A stretch of DNA of 64,000 bases from Candidatus Omnitrophota bacterium (GTDB taxonomy: Bacteria > Omnitrophota > Gorgyraeia > Tantalellales > Tantalellaceae). A model generated the notes under the pieces. It searched no databases. It was given only the letters and a program-made list of their open reading frames with translations, and was not told the origin of the DNA. The stretch spans positions 1-64,000 of the forward strand of contig WJMH01000025.1 in assembly GCA_014728045.1 (NCBI GenBank), written 5' to 3'. Numbering within the stretch: position 1 is the stretch's first letter; the number at the start of each line of letters is the position of its first letter. Made by a program: the position numbers and the translations under genes. Of the stretch, positions 51,630-60,073 are shown piece after piece.

Positions 51630-52799
51630 ATGTTCATGCGTATATTGTTCGTTGTGATTATTATCGTTGTCGTAATAGCGGCGGTCATATATTTCTTCGG
51701 GGGTGATATATTCCAGTATTCAGCGGAAAAAGTGCTTAAACAGAACCTGCCGCCGTATGTGCATGTCGATAAACTCGCCTTTGACCTCAAAGAACGGAGA
51801 ATGACCCTCGAGGGTCTCAGGATCGATAACCCCGAAGGTTTCAGTAAAAAACATCTGGCGAGAATAGCTGAAATAAATTGTCGATACAGGATGAGAGGGG
51901 GCAATATCCTTGACGGGATTGAGGTTACGCGCATAACAGCCTCAAAGCCGGTAATCAACATTGAGCGGCTTTCCGGTGGCAGGATAAATGTCAATGAGAT
52001 GGAACAGTTGATGAAAAAAACCGACAAGCCGGCCGTCTCGGCGAATGACAAAGGCAACGACAAGGCCGCAATGAAAATATCGGATCTTGTGAAGCTGACG
52101 GAAACTATCAATGTCCTTGATGGCTCGGTTGTTTTCACAGATCATTACGTATCCAGACCGCCGTATAAAATAACTTTCGAAAATGTCAATGGAGATATAC
52201 AGTTAAAACTTAACGATGATTATACGGGTGTTCTATTCGTCAAAAGTAGGGGCACCGGGTATATCGACGGGCAGATGAGGCAGCAAATAGACTGGGTCGT
52301 CTCGTTTGACCCTACGGCCAGTGCGCTTACCATGTCGAACCGCTTCGAGGTAAAGGGCATAGATATAACACAGTTCGAACCTTATTATGACGAGTATTCG
52401 CCGATAAACATACAGAGAGGTACCTGCTCGGGAACACTGGTCTTTGATTTTGACCGCGGGAATATCGGTTCCATGAATACAATAGTCATAAAAGGCCTGC
52501 GGTTCACACCCAAGGAGGGAGGAACCGCTTTTTCAGCCTGGCAGCAGGACATAATCCCCGAGATGATCAAGTATCTGCAGTCCAATCCGGATGAGGTCAC
52601 TTTTGATTTCAAGATAAAGGGCCCGATGGATAACCCGAGGTTCTATCCGGGGCCCACCGTCAAGCAGGCTATACAGAACATGGCCATCGACAAGGTCTCC
52701 GATGTTATCAAGAGTTTTGGAAAGGAAGAAGGAGAGTCGGCCGGGCAGTCTGATACTGACAAGGTCATAGACGTAATAAAGGGCTTGATGAACAAATGA
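51630..52799 (+). CDS. AsmA-like single-pass membrane protein
   Basis: The 389-residue protein has an N-terminal transmembrane helix (ILFVVIIIVVVIAAVIYFF) and a long periplasmic beta-rich domain of AsmA/DUF748 style (LEGLRIDNPEGFSKKHLARI; INIERLSGGRINVNEM; NVLDGSVVFTDHY). AsmA-like proteins are thought to bridge the periplasm and move lipids to the outer membrane. I start at ATG 51630; ATG 51636 is also possible. The protein is shorter than most AsmA members. Confidence 0.82.
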   Translation: MFMRILFVVIIIVVVIAAVIYFFGGDIFQYSAEKVLKQNLPPYVHVDKLAFDLKERRMTLEGLRIDNPEGFSKKHLARIAEINCRYRMRGGNILDGIEVTRITASKPVINIERLSGGRINVNEMEQLMKKTDKPAVSANDKGNDKAAMKISDLVKLTETINVLDGSVVFTDHYVSRPPYKITFENVNGDIQLKLNDDYTGVLFVKSRGTGYIDGQMRQQIDWVVSFDPTASALTMSNRFEVKGIDITQFEPYYDEYSPINIQRGTCSGTLVFDFDRGNIGSMNTIVIKGLRFTPKEGGTAFSAWQQDIIPEMIKYLQSNPDEVTFDFKIKGPMDNPRFYPGPTVKQAIQNMAIDKVSDVIKSFGKEEGESAGQSDTDKVIDVIKGLMNK

Positions 52800-52824
52800 T
52801 ACGGCAATATAACAGGAGGTGGAA

Positions 52825-53190
52825 ATGGTCTTATTCATTAAGGTTCTTGCTATCGCTATAACGGTTTACGGGTGTCTGATAATATTCAGACCCAGGATGA
52901 TATCGAATTTTACCGAGTTCTTGAAGAAGCGCAATAATGTATTGATGGTAATGACGATAAAAATAGTTCTCGGTATATTGATGATGATAGCCGCAAGGTA
53001 TTGCAGTATAACCTGGGTAGTGCTCTTCTGGGGCGCGCTTAATACTTTTACGGGAGTAGCGGGCCTTCTCATCAAAAGGGATGTTTTCATAAAATGGCTC
53101 GACTGGGTTGAAACAAGACCTGCAAAGCAGGTGTACCTTATCGGTGTTGGAGCTTTATTCATTGGTGTTACGCTTATATTGGCTGCTTGA
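52825..53190 (+). CDS. Small membrane protein, four helices
   Basis: The 121-residue protein is mostly hydrophobic, with about four membrane helices (~3-20, 38-57, 62-80, 100-120) and a basic loop. I do not recognise a named family. AGGAGG lies seven nt before ATG 52825; a GTG at 52819 is in frame but too close. It ends just before the PEBP gene in the same direction. Confidence 0.65.
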   Translation: MVLFIKVLAIAITVYGCLIIFRPRMISNFTEFLKKRNNVLMVMTIKIVLGILMMIAARYCSITWVVLFWGALNTFTGVAGLLIKRDVFIKWLDWVETRPAKQVYLIGVGALFIGVTLILAA

Positions 53191-53213
53191 TGGGTGAGGC
53201 AAGGGGAGGTAAG

Positions 53214-53741
53214 ATGAAGAATTTCACATTTTTTATGTGTATCGTTCTTTCTGTGGTGCTTTTGTTTGCTTCATCTGAGGCGTCGGGTCTTGAGATCGCG
53301 AGCGATGTGTTCAAGGACGGGGAAACTATCCCGATTGAATTCACAGGCAAGGGAGAGAACAGCTCTCCGCCGTTAAGATGGTCTGATGTGCCGGACGGGA
53401 CAAAAAGTTTCGCTCTTGTTATGGACGATCCTGACGCGCCCATGGGGACGTGGGTGCACTGGGTGATCTATAATATCCCGGAAGAATCCAGGTCTCTACC
53501 GGAAGGTGTTCCGAGGGACTTTACCCTCGAGAATGGCACCCTCCAGGGCATCAACAGCTTCAGGTGGGCCGGCTATGGCGGTCCGTCACCGCCCCCGGGG
53601 TCGACGCACAGGTATTTTTTCAAACTATACGCGCTGGATAGGGAGCTTGAACTCGCCCCTGGCGCGAATAAAGGACAGCTTATGCGGGCTATCCAGGGAA
53701 ATATACTTGACCGTGCGGAACTTGTCGGTGTCTTCGAATAA
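53214..53741 (+). CDS. Exported PEBP (YbhB/YbcL Raf-kinase-inhibitor-like) protein
   Basis: The 175-residue protein has a signal peptide (FFMCIVLSVVLLFASSEASG) and a phosphatidylethanolamine-binding-protein fold, with the CR1-like DDPDAPMGTWVHWVIYNIP and the GYGGPSPPPGSTHRYFF block. Its role in bacteria is unknown. Start at ATG 53214, after GGGGAGG; an in-frame upstream ATG would push the signal peptide inward. Confidence 0.92.
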   Translation: MKNFTFFMCIVLSVVLLFASSEASGLEIASDVFKDGETIPIEFTGKGENSSPPLRWSDVPDGTKSFALVMDDPDAPMGTWVHWVIYNIPEESRSLPEGVPRDFTLENGTLQGINSFRWAGYGGPSPPPGSTHRYFFKLYALDRELELAPGANKGQLMRAIQGNILDRAELVGVFE

Positions 53742-53782
53742 GCCGGGGACAAGTCTTATATTTCAATAACGAAAAGGCTCTC

Positions 53783-54496
53783 ATGAGATTATACGGAAAG
53801 AATCCGGTCCTGGAAAGAATAAAGGCCAGACCAGATTCGATAAAGACCCTCTATTTGCAAAAAAGAACCGATCTTTCCGAGATCGTCAAGGCCGCGAAAG
53901 GAGCAGGTCTTACCTTCGAGTCCGTTGATAAGGCTTGGTTTATGTCCGAATGCGGAGATTTGAACACACAGGGAGTACTCGCTGTGATTGAAGAGTTCGA
54001 ATATGCTTCCTTCGAAGATGTTATTATCGATTGCAAGAATAGCAGCGTCATACCAGTATTTTTGGACGGTATCACCGATCCGCAGAACCTGGGAGCGATT
54101 ATACGGAATCTGGCATGCCTGGGAGGGTTCTCTCTGGTGCTTCCGGAGCACCGCTCGGCCAAGGTGAATGAAACCGTTCTTAGAATCGCGAGCGGCGGTG
54201 AGAACTATATTAAGATAGCTAGCGTCACGAATCTTGCCACGGCCTTGAAACAGATCAGCAAAGAGGGTATTAACATTGCCGGTGCGGTTGTCCAGGATTC
54301 GGTCGATATAACAAAAGCCGAGTTATCAGGGCCTATGGCCTTGATAATAGGGTCCGAGGGCAAAGGTATCCGCCCGGGTGTAAAAAAGACCATCGACATT
54401 GAACTTTCGCTTCCGATGAAGGGAGCTCCTTTGTCTTACAACGCCGCTGTCGCGGCTTCTTTATTCTGTTATGAGATCAACCGCAGGCGCTGGTAG
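53783..54496 (+). CDS. rlmB: 23S rRNA (guanosine-2'-O)-methyltransferase, RlmB/TrmH family
   Basis: The 237-residue SpoU-family methyltransferase has an N-terminal L30e-like RNA-binding part (RLYGKNPVLERIKA) and the knotted domain with DGITDPQNLGAIIRNL, LIIGSEGKGIRPG and LPMKGAPLSYNAAVAASL. These blocks match RlmB, which modifies G2251 of 23S rRNA. It heads a group with an HD-like gene and a second SpoU methyltransferase. Confidence 0.92.
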   Translation: MRLYGKNPVLERIKARPDSIKTLYLQKRTDLSEIVKAAKGAGLTFESVDKAWFMSECGDLNTQGVLAVIEEFEYASFEDVIIDCKNSSVIPVFLDGITDPQNLGAIIRNLACLGGFSLVLPEHRSAKVNETVLRIASGGENYIKIASVTNLATALKQISKEGINIAGAVVQDSVDITKAELSGPMALIIGSEGKGIRPGVKKTIDIELSLPMKGAPLSYNAAVAASLFCYEINRRRW

Positions 54497-54531
54497 GGGT
54501 AAACGCTGTCGTAAATTAAAGGGGATATTTA

Positions 54532-55107
54532 ATGAAAGATAAACAGGTTCTTGATTTTTTCGCTGAACTCGGCATGCTGAAACGCATAAAGCGGAGCGGC
54601 TGGTGGATGGTGGGCATTCCTGAGGAAGAAAGCGTCGCAGAACACAGTTTCAGGTGCGCAGCGATAGGCTACGTGCTTTCCAGGATGGAAGGCGTAGACC
54701 CGTACAGGACCGTTATGATGAGTCTTTTCAATGACATGCATGAAGCCCGCATAAATGATATGCATAAGGTAGCTCATAGATATGTTGATGTTAGGCAGGC
54801 CGAAAAAGCAGCGTTCAGTGAACAGGTCGCCTCCCTAGACGAAGATATGAGGAAAGAGATGCAACAGCTGCGCGAAGAACATGACGAACAAAAATCTCCG
54901 GAGAGTGTGATTGCACGCGACGCTGATATACTTGAATGCCTGATCCAGGCGAAGGAATACGTGGATTTAGGCTACCAGAACGCAAAAAAGTTCTTCAAGA
55001 AGGCGCCAGAACATCTCAAGACGAAGAGCGCCAAGAACCTCTGGGAGAGCGCTTCGGCCTGGGACAGCAGCACCTGGTGGGAGAGCTTGGGCAAATTCGA
55101 GCGATGA
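54532..55107 (+). CDS. HD-domain-like protein (YfbR/COG1896 type) with altered HD motif
   Basis: The 191-residue protein resembles YfbR-type HD phosphohydrolases, which remove phosphate from deoxynucleoside monophosphates. The first His is present (His38 in VAEHSF), and a late Asp in ARDADILECLI. The defining His-Asp pair reads Asn67-Asp68 (LFNDMHEARI), so one metal ligand is replaced. Activity may be changed or lost. It lies between two rRNA methyltransferase genes, only 4 nt before the second. Confidence 0.85.
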   Translation: MKDKQVLDFFAELGMLKRIKRSGWWMVGIPEEESVAEHSFRCAAIGYVLSRMEGVDPYRTVMMSLFNDMHEARINDMHKVAHRYVDVRQAEKAAFSEQVASLDEDMRKEMQQLREEHDEQKSPESVIARDADILECLIQAKEYVDLGYQNAKKFFKKAPEHLKTKSAKNLWESASAWDSSTWWESLGKFER

Positions 55108-55111
55108 GATC

Positions 55112-55906
55112 ATGGAAAAAGCTACAAGAAAACAGTTAAAGGACCTTCGTGATCTTGTTCGCGACAAGAAAGTTCGTGACGAGAAGCACCTTTTTGTTGC
55201 TGAGGGGATTAAGATAGTTACTGATATGTTCAAAAAGGGGCATATGCCCGTGTCAGTTCTACTGTCCGATGTTCTTGCAGACAAGAAAGAAAGTTCCGAG
55301 CTTGCCCGGGAATTTGAAAGTTCGGGAGTTCCCGTAAATTTCACAAGAGAAGCCGACATTAATAAGATATCGGACCTTAAGAACTCACAGGGCATTGTCG
55401 CGGTTATGCGTAAAAGTGAACCGGTTGATTTTACAGAAGTTGCCGGAAGAACTGTTGTCGTGCTGTGTGACGGAGTGCAGGACCCGGGGAACCTTGGGGC
55501 TATGATCCGCACCTCCGCGGCTTTTAATGCCAGTGGCATTCTACTCACAGGCGAGACAGTGGATCCATATAACCCAAAGGTTGTAAGAGCTTCTAGCGGG
55601 ACGCTGCTTGACCTGCCCGTAAAAACTTGTGACCTGGAACAGGTAGTTTCCCTGAGGAACGAAGGATACCGCCTGCTTGTGAGCATGCCAGAGGCTCCCA
55701 CAAGCCTGGATGTCAGCGAACTTATACAGTTCCAGGGACCGGTCATAGTATGTTTCGGAAGCGAGGCTAGAGGCGTCAGTTTGCGGTTGTCCGAACTTGC
55801 CGATGACTATTTCACCATATCTATACATGAGAGCGTGGAATCACTGAACGTAACGGTTGCGGCCGCGATAACTTTATTTGTTCTGTCAAAAGCACAACAC
55901 CGATAG
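55112..55906 (+). CDS. TrmH-family RNA 2'-O-methyltransferase
   Basis: The 264-residue SpoU-family enzyme has an N-terminal substrate-binding domain (LKDLRDLVRDKKVRDEKHLFVAEG) and the knotted domain (CDGVQDPGNLGAMIRTSAAF, VCFGSEARGVS, ESLNVTVAAAITLFVL). It is a paralogue, not a copy, of the RlmB gene 616 nt upstream. The RNA target is unknown. Confidence 0.92.
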   Translation: MEKATRKQLKDLRDLVRDKKVRDEKHLFVAEGIKIVTDMFKKGHMPVSVLLSDVLADKKESSELAREFESSGVPVNFTREADINKISDLKNSQGIVAVMRKSEPVDFTEVAGRTVVVLCDGVQDPGNLGAMIRTSAAFNASGILLTGETVDPYNPKVVRASSGTLLDLPVKTCDLEQVVSLRNEGYRLLVSMPEAPTSLDVSELIQFQGPVIVCFGSEARGVSLRLSELADDYFTISIHESVESLNVTVAAAITLFVLSKAQHR

Positions 55907-55920
55907 ACCCGGTTTTTCGC

Positions 55921-56238
55921 ATGGAAAATATTTATCTGGTTTACATAGTTGCTTCAAGCACCACAGAAGCTCAGAATATAGCAGAAAAGGTAGTGAGGGA
56001 CAGGCTCGCAGCCTGCGCTAATATCTTTGACGGGGTAGAGTCCGTTTACTGGTGGGAAAATAAGTTGCAAAAGGATGTCGAGACCGCTGTAATACTGAAG
56101 ACCAGAGAATCCCTTTTGCCGCAACTTGAAGAAGTAGTGGTGCAACTTCACAGCTACACCTGCCCCTGTATAGTGGCTTTGCCAGTATCCCGGGTCACCA
56201 GATCATATCAGCAGTGGGTGATAAACGAAACAAGCTGA
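55921..56238 (+). CDS. cutA: CutA divalent-cation tolerance protein
   Basis: The 105-residue CutA1 trimer family protein is linked to copper tolerance and ligand sensing. The full pattern is present: [60 protein letters not shown] and [10 protein letters not shown]. Start is ATG 55921, 14 nt after the methyltransferase stop. Confidence 0.96.
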   Translation: MENIYLVYIVASSTTEAQNIAEKVVRDRLAACANIFDGVESVYWWENKLQKDVETAVILKTRESLLPQLEEVVVQLHSYTCPCIVALPVSRVTRSYQQWVINETS

Positions 56239-56269
56239 CATCCCTGAATATTTATTCCAAGGAGGTATG

Positions 56270-56686
56270 ATGAAGTCGTATCGAGAAGAACTCTGGTTCA
56301 AAACGCCTCACCGACGTGATTATATCAATATAACCCCTAAAGTTGCCGAGATCGTTCGGAAAAGCGGTATAAAAGAAGGTTTATGCCTGGTAAATGCCAT
56401 GCATATAACCGCCAGCGTGTATATCAACGATGATGAACCTGGCCTCATACAGGATTATGATGACTGGCTGGAGAGGCTTGCACCTCATGCGCCCGTTGAA
56501 CAGTACAGGCATAACGGGTATGAGGATAACGGGGATGCTCACCTGAAACGTCAGGTAATGGGCCGTGAGGTCGTTGTGGCCATTACCAAGGGAAAGCTGG
56601 ACTTTGGCCCCTGGGAGCAGATATTTTACGGGGAATTCGACGGCAGACGTAAAAAACGTGTGCTGGTAAAGTTAATTGGCGAATAA
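56270..56686 (+). CDS. YjbQ/UPF0047 family protein (secondary thiamine-phosphate synthase)
   Basis: The 138-residue protein matches YjbQ/UPF0047, whose members have weak thiamine-phosphate synthase activity. Blocks: [65 protein letters not shown], and [22 protein letters not shown] touches ATG 56267 but is 4 nt from ATG 56270, which I prefer. Confidence 0.93.
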   Translation: MKSYREELWFKTPHRRDYINITPKVAEIVRKSGIKEGLCLVNAMHITASVYINDDEPGLIQDYDDWLERLAPHAPVEQYRHNGYEDNGDAHLKRQVMGREVVVAITKGKLDFGPWEQIFYGEFDGRRKKRVLVKLIGE

Positions 56687-56790
56687 ATCCCCGCAAAAAA
56701 CCCGGCAACTGGCATTTTCGTTTGCATATGGTATACTTAACGGGAGATGGAGAGTTCCCTGTAAAATAAGCCGTATGGGACGGAATTACC

Positions 56791-57219
56791 ATGGGTGATA
56801 TCGAAGGTTTATCCAAAAACGAACTTAGAGACCTGATAATGGACCAGATCCGGGAACTGGGTGTAGATTTGGAAGCTATCAGGGTAAAGGTTAAAGACGG
56901 GCCTGTTATTCTTTTGGCCGGAGAGGTCTATTCCGAAAAGGAACACAGATCAGTTCTTGAGAGGGTGATAGACCTTGTTGGCGCCGAAGCTGTTGATGAC
57001 AGAATGGCAGTTGTCCAGGGTCGTTACGGTGACTTTGAAGAAGATGAGGATGAATACGGCGAGGACGCGTTCAGGGATGAGGACAATGACTATATGGGCA
57101 CTGAAGATGTTTTCAGGTCAATAGAGGACGGTATTCCATATATTCCTCCGACGCGACCTTCATACCAGAAATCTGAAGAGCCTTACCAATGGACGAAAAG
57201 CAAAAAGAAGAGGCGTTGA
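56791..57219 (+). CDS. BON-like protein with acidic linker and basic tail
   Basis: The 142-residue protein has an N-terminal ~75-residue BON-like domain (VDLEAIRVKVKDGPVILLAGEVYSEKEH). It is followed by a very acidic stretch (GDFEEDEDEYGEDAFRDEDND), and the C-terminus ends SKKKRR. There is no signal peptide. BON domains bind membranes or other envelope proteins. A CTGGCA-17-TATACT promoter may lie at 56709-56737. It overlaps the next gene by 31 nt. Confidence 0.65.
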   Translation: MGDIEGLSKNELRDLIMDQIRELGVDLEAIRVKVKDGPVILLAGEVYSEKEHRSVLERVIDLVGAEAVDDRMAVVQGRYGDFEEDEDEYGEDAFRDEDNDYMGTEDVFRSIEDGIPYIPPTRPSYQKSEEPYQWTKSKKKRR

Positions 57220-57482
57220 TCCACCAAGAAAGAAAAGCTGAAGAAGCAGGAGCGCTTGAATGGTATTTTCGCCCGTGGGTTATAGCTCTGGCGATCTTTG
57301 TGGCCGGACCGCTGGGTCTTCTGCCGCTTTGGTTCAGGCCAAGAACCAATTTATACATCAAGATCGGGGTTTCGGTAGTTGTAATATTGTTCACGATCTG
57401 GCTGGTGCAGGGAAGCATGACCTATTATCGGGAAATGATCGAACACATTAACGAGATTTCCGAAGCTGTAGAGCAATCTTAA
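57189..57482 (+). CDS. Small membrane protein before tatA
   Basis: The 97-residue protein has a charged N-terminal helix, two membrane helices (~30-50 and ~58-75) and a short amphipathic tail. I do not recognise a family, though the two-helix hairpin with GPLGLLPLWFRP is distinctive. It overlaps the BON-like gene by 31 nt and precedes tatA by 18 nt, so it is probably co-transcribed with the Tat genes. Confidence 0.65.
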   Translation: MDEKQKEEALIHQERKAEEAGALEWYFRPWVIALAIFVAGPLGLLPLWFRPRTNLYIKIGVSVVVILFTIWLVQGSMTYYREMIEHINEISEAVEQS

Positions 57483-57500
57483 ACAAAGGGGGACATTTAG

Positions 57501-57677
57501 ATGTTCGGACTGGGATTACCGGAGATATTGCTGATACTTGTCATCGCTCTTTTGATCTTCGGTGCGGCAAAACTGCCCGAGATCGGCAGGGCCCTTGGAA
57601 AAGCTTTAAGTGAATTCAAAAAAGGCACTCAGGAATTCACTGAAGATAAAGATAAAAACGAAAAACCCCAGGAATGA
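57501..57677 (+). CDS. tatA: Twin-arginine translocase subunit TatA
   Basis: The 58-residue protein has the TatA layout: MFGLGLPEILLILVIALLIFG as the short membrane helix (with the conserved Glu), then the FG hinge and an amphipathic helix (AAKLPEIGRALGKALSEFKKG) and a charged tail. It overlaps tatC by 4 nt. No tatB is present, so a minimal TatA-TatC system is likely. AAAGGGGGA lies before the ATG. Confidence 0.95.
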   Translation: MFGLGLPEILLILVIALLIFGAAKLPEIGRALGKALSEFKKGTQEFTEDKDKNEKPQE

Positions 57678-58408
57678 CGCCAATATATCCTGAAGAGCGC
57701 AAGAAGCTGGATGTCATAGGACATTTGGAAGAACTGCGAAAACGTATCCTCATCTGTCTGGCAGCTCTTGTCATCGCGGGAGCCTTTTCTTTCTGGAAAG
57801 GCGGCTTTCTTATGTCGCTGGTCCGACGTCCCGTTAACGGGTTGGTCGATGAGCTTATCTTTATCAGTCCCACCGAGGCTTTCGTCGCTTATATCAAGGT
57901 AGCTCTTCTAACGGGTTTCATCGTGAGCTTTCCGCTGGTGCTTTACAATTTCTGGGGTTTTATAGCTCCTGCTCTGGACCGAAGAAAACGCTATAGGATG
58001 CTCATTTGGCTTGGATTCGCGCTTGCTCTATTCCTTGCGGGGATCCTATTTTCATATTTTGTCGCGATCCCGGCTGCTTTGAACTTTCTGCTCAATTTCA
58101 GCGAAGGGATAGCGGTCGCAAAGATCACCCTCGGCAAGTATATTTCCTTTTTCGGTGCTCTTGTACTTGTGGGGGGTATAACGTTCGAGATACCGATAAT
58201 CATAGGCGTCTTAGCCGATATCGGATTGCTCCGCGCATCCGTACTCAGGAGAAAGCGACATTATGCTATTTTGGCGATACTTGTGTTCGCCGCGGTAATA
58301 ACCCCCACACAGGATATTCTTAACATGCTTATCTTTGCTTTGCCTATGATCATTCTATATGAAATAGGCATTGTAATCGCTACACTTATCGAAAAATATT
58401 CCCGCTGA
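57674..58408 (+). CDS. tatC: Twin-arginine translocase subunit TatC
   Basis: TatC is the receptor of the Tat system, which exports folded proteins with RR signals. The 244-residue protein has six membrane helices, the N-terminal HLEELRKRI motif that binds the signal, and the conserved FSYFVAIPAALNFLLNF and EIPIIIGVLA blocks. A likely client in this window is the AmrS enzyme at 32698. No further gene follows for 235 nt. Confidence 0.97.
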   Translation: MTPIYPEERKKLDVIGHLEELRKRILICLAALVIAGAFSFWKGGFLMSLVRRPVNGLVDELIFISPTEAFVAYIKVALLTGFIVSFPLVLYNFWGFIAPALDRRKRYRMLIWLGFALALFLAGILFSYFVAIPAALNFLLNFSEGIAVAKITLGKYISFFGALVLVGGITFEIPIIIGVLADIGLLRASVLRRKRHYAILAILVFAAVITPTQDILNMLIFALPMIILYEIGIVIATLIEKYSR

Positions 58409-58483
58409 CCCCATATATATCTGTTTGTCAAAAGTTGCCATAAAGAGATTTTGATGGTAGTCTTTAAGAGACAGTAAAGTTAG

Positions 58484-58620
58484 ATAATTTTCAGGGTATT
58501 GTTGCAGCCCATTCTAAGGGGTGGGGCGCAAGGATAGACACTAAACTAGTCTTGATCAATGTGAATAGTTTCCCCGTTTAGACACATCGTAGCAGAAGCG
58601 CGCCATCCTTTACCTGGTAT
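58484..58620 (+). ncRNA. Structured leader of unknown class before the RlpA-like gene
   Basis: The 235-nt gap between tatC and the RlpA-like gene holds no gene but shows structure. CCCATTC pairs with GGGGTGGG around a short loop (58508-58525), followed by GGCGCAAGG. CTAAAC (58541-58546) can pair with GTTTAG (58576-58581), and GCGC at 58526-58529 can pair with GCGC near 58598. The CCATTC / GGGGCGCAA / CTAAAC order resembles parts of the c-di-GMP-I (GEMM) riboswitch, but the conserved GGGCAAACC strand is missing. I call it an unassigned candidate. Confidence 0.35.
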
Positions 58621-58643
58621 TTTACTTTTAAGGGGTGAGCGCG

Positions 58644-59057
58644 ATGCGCAATTTTTCATATGACTGCCTCATAAAGTGCCTGATGCTCATAATTCTCTTT
58701 GCGGCACTTGATTCATTTGCCGTGGGTGTTTTGCCTGACCCGGGGGAATGCCTCATGGAGGGGATTGCATCGTGGTATTCTGAAAGCTCACCCGGAATAA
58801 ACGAGACCACGGCTAATATGGAAAGATTTGATCATGATAAACTGACATGCGCTGCATGGAACATACCTTTTAATACCATGCTTGAGGTGACAAATCTTTC
58901 GAACGGCAAAAGTGTGCTTGTCAGAGTGAATGACAGAGGCCCCGCCGAAAGATATTGCACAGAAGGAAGAGTTATCGACCTTACTATCGGCGCTTTTGCG
59001 AGAATTGAGGATCCACAGAAGGGTCTTGCCCCCGTTGAAGTGCGTATCGCAGAATGA
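58644..59057 (+). CDS. RlpA-like double-psi beta-barrel protein
   Basis: The 137-residue protein has a signal peptide (LIKCLMLIILFAALDSFAVG) and an RlpA-type double-psi beta-barrel domain, with GIASWYSESSPG, LTCAAWNIPFNTMLEVTNL, VLVRVNDRGP and RVIDLTIGAFARI. RlpA proteins cleave glycan strands that lack stem peptides; the catalytic Asp of NDRGP is present. There is no lipobox and no SPOR domain. AAGGGG lies nine nt before ATG 58644. A structured leader precedes it and a LysM amidase follows 80 nt later. Confidence 0.88.
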   Translation: MRNFSYDCLIKCLMLIILFAALDSFAVGVLPDPGECLMEGIASWYSESSPGINETTANMERFDHDKLTCAAWNIPFNTMLEVTNLSNGKSVLVRVNDRGPAERYCTEGRVIDLTIGAFARIEDPQKGLAPVEVRIAE

Positions 59058-59137
59058 TAGCCATTTTCATATTGTATTTTTCTTCATAATCATTATAATT
59101 ATTTGTGACTCTCCAATGTAATTCATAGGATTAATAA

Positions 59138-59902
59138 ATGATACTCAAACGTTATCATATAGCGACAGTTATATTAACAGCTTCTCTCAGTCTATTTTTG
59201 TCTTCCTGTGCCACGCGCGCGCCGAAAACCACAGATTCAATGATCTCCTACGAAAGCCCAGGAACGGCTGTTCACCACAGGGGGGCGGTCTATCATTCCG
59301 TTGCTCCCGGAGAAACCCTTTGGCGAATATCCAAAATGTACGATGTTGATATCGAAACCATCCGCAAGACCAACCGGATCTATGATGTCAGGGATATCGA
59401 GATAGGCACACGCTTGAGGATACCGGGTGCTGTAAAAAGAAGGCATGTTATTACATTATATCCCAGCCACAAATGGAAATATATAATCATTCATCACAGT
59501 GCCACTGATATCGGCAATTCTGAGCATTTCAATACGGCTCATCTCAATCGCGGCTGGAGGGGGGTCGGTTATCATTTTGTAATAGATAACGGTACCTGCG
59601 GAAAGGATAACGGACAGATAGAAACCTCTCCTCGATGGTTAAAACAGGAGAATGGAGCACATTGCAAAGCTGACCGAATGAACGAAAGGGGCATCGGCAT
59701 ATGCCTTGTGGGCAACTTTTCTAAAGAAAGGGTTTCTCCAGCCCAAATGGGCTCGCTTGTTTATCTCGTAAACAAACTCAGAAAATATTATCACATCCCC
59801 AAAGACCATATCATTGGTCACGGCCAGGTGAGGGGGGCGAACACCGAATGTCCCGGCAAAAAGTTCCCCTGGAAAAACTTTTATTCGAGACTGGGCAGGT
59901 AA
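59138..59902 (+). CDS. LysM lipoprotein with N-acetylmuramoyl-L-alanine amidase domain
   Basis: The 254-residue protein has a lipoprotein signal (LFLSSC, Cys ~24), a LysM domain (~50-95; HSVAPGETLWRISKMYDVDIETIRKTN, IGTRLRIP) and an amidase_2/PGRP-type domain. The zinc ligands look present: HHS near residue 118, the central RGIGICLVGNF and the late HGQVRGANTECPGK (His, Cys). It should cut peptidoglycan stem peptides while anchored to a membrane. It may act with the RlpA-like protein just upstream. Confidence 0.92.
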   Translation: MILKRYHIATVILTASLSLFLSSCATRAPKTTDSMISYESPGTAVHHRGAVYHSVAPGETLWRISKMYDVDIETIRKTNRIYDVRDIEIGTRLRIPGAVKRRHVITLYPSHKWKYIIIHHSATDIGNSEHFNTAHLNRGWRGVGYHFVIDNGTCGKDNGQIETSPRWLKQENGAHCKADRMNERGIGICLVGNFSKERVSPAQMGSLVYLVNKLRKYYHIPKDHIIGHGQVRGANTECPGKKFPWKNFYSRLGR

Positions 59903-59964
59903 AATCCCGCCATCCTGTTTTAGGGCGCCACTTATCCAAATAATCTTCGGCATTTCCGAATTTC

Positions 59965-59992
59965 CTTGACATTTACGGCTTTAGAGGTAAAA
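59965..59992 (+). promoter_or_regulatory. Strong promoter of the DUF134 gene
   Basis: A perfect TTGACA (59965-59970), 16 nt, then TAAAAT (59987-59992). Initiation near 59999 falls inside the first operator copy and leaves a ~78-nt leader containing two more operator copies. Confidence 0.75.
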
Positions 59993-60073
59993 TGAGTAAG
60001 CACTCATAATAATAGTGTATTTACTGTGAGCATATACTCAAAAGAACCGGCCATTTAAGATGAGCATATACTA
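59992..60073 (+). repeat. Three palindromic operators at 34-bp spacing
   Basis: TGAGTAAGCACTCA (59992-60005), TGAGCATATACTCA (60026-60039) and TGAGCATATACTAA (60060-60073) share the palindromic frame TGAG-N6-CTCA. Starts are 34 bp apart both times. The first overlaps the -10 box and start point and the last ends five nt before the DUF134 ATG. They are probably binding sites for the DUF134 protein itself (inference). Confidence 0.8.

Noticed and set aside
53783-55906. Two SpoU methyltransferase genes considered as a recent duplication
   Set aside because: Their N-terminal domains and motif wording differ clearly; they are distinct family members.
46480-56771. CCTGTAAAATAAGC occurs at 46480-46493 and 56758-56771, both shortly before genes
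   Set aside because: A few shared 14-mers are expected by chance in 64 kb, and the surrounding bases and spacing differ.
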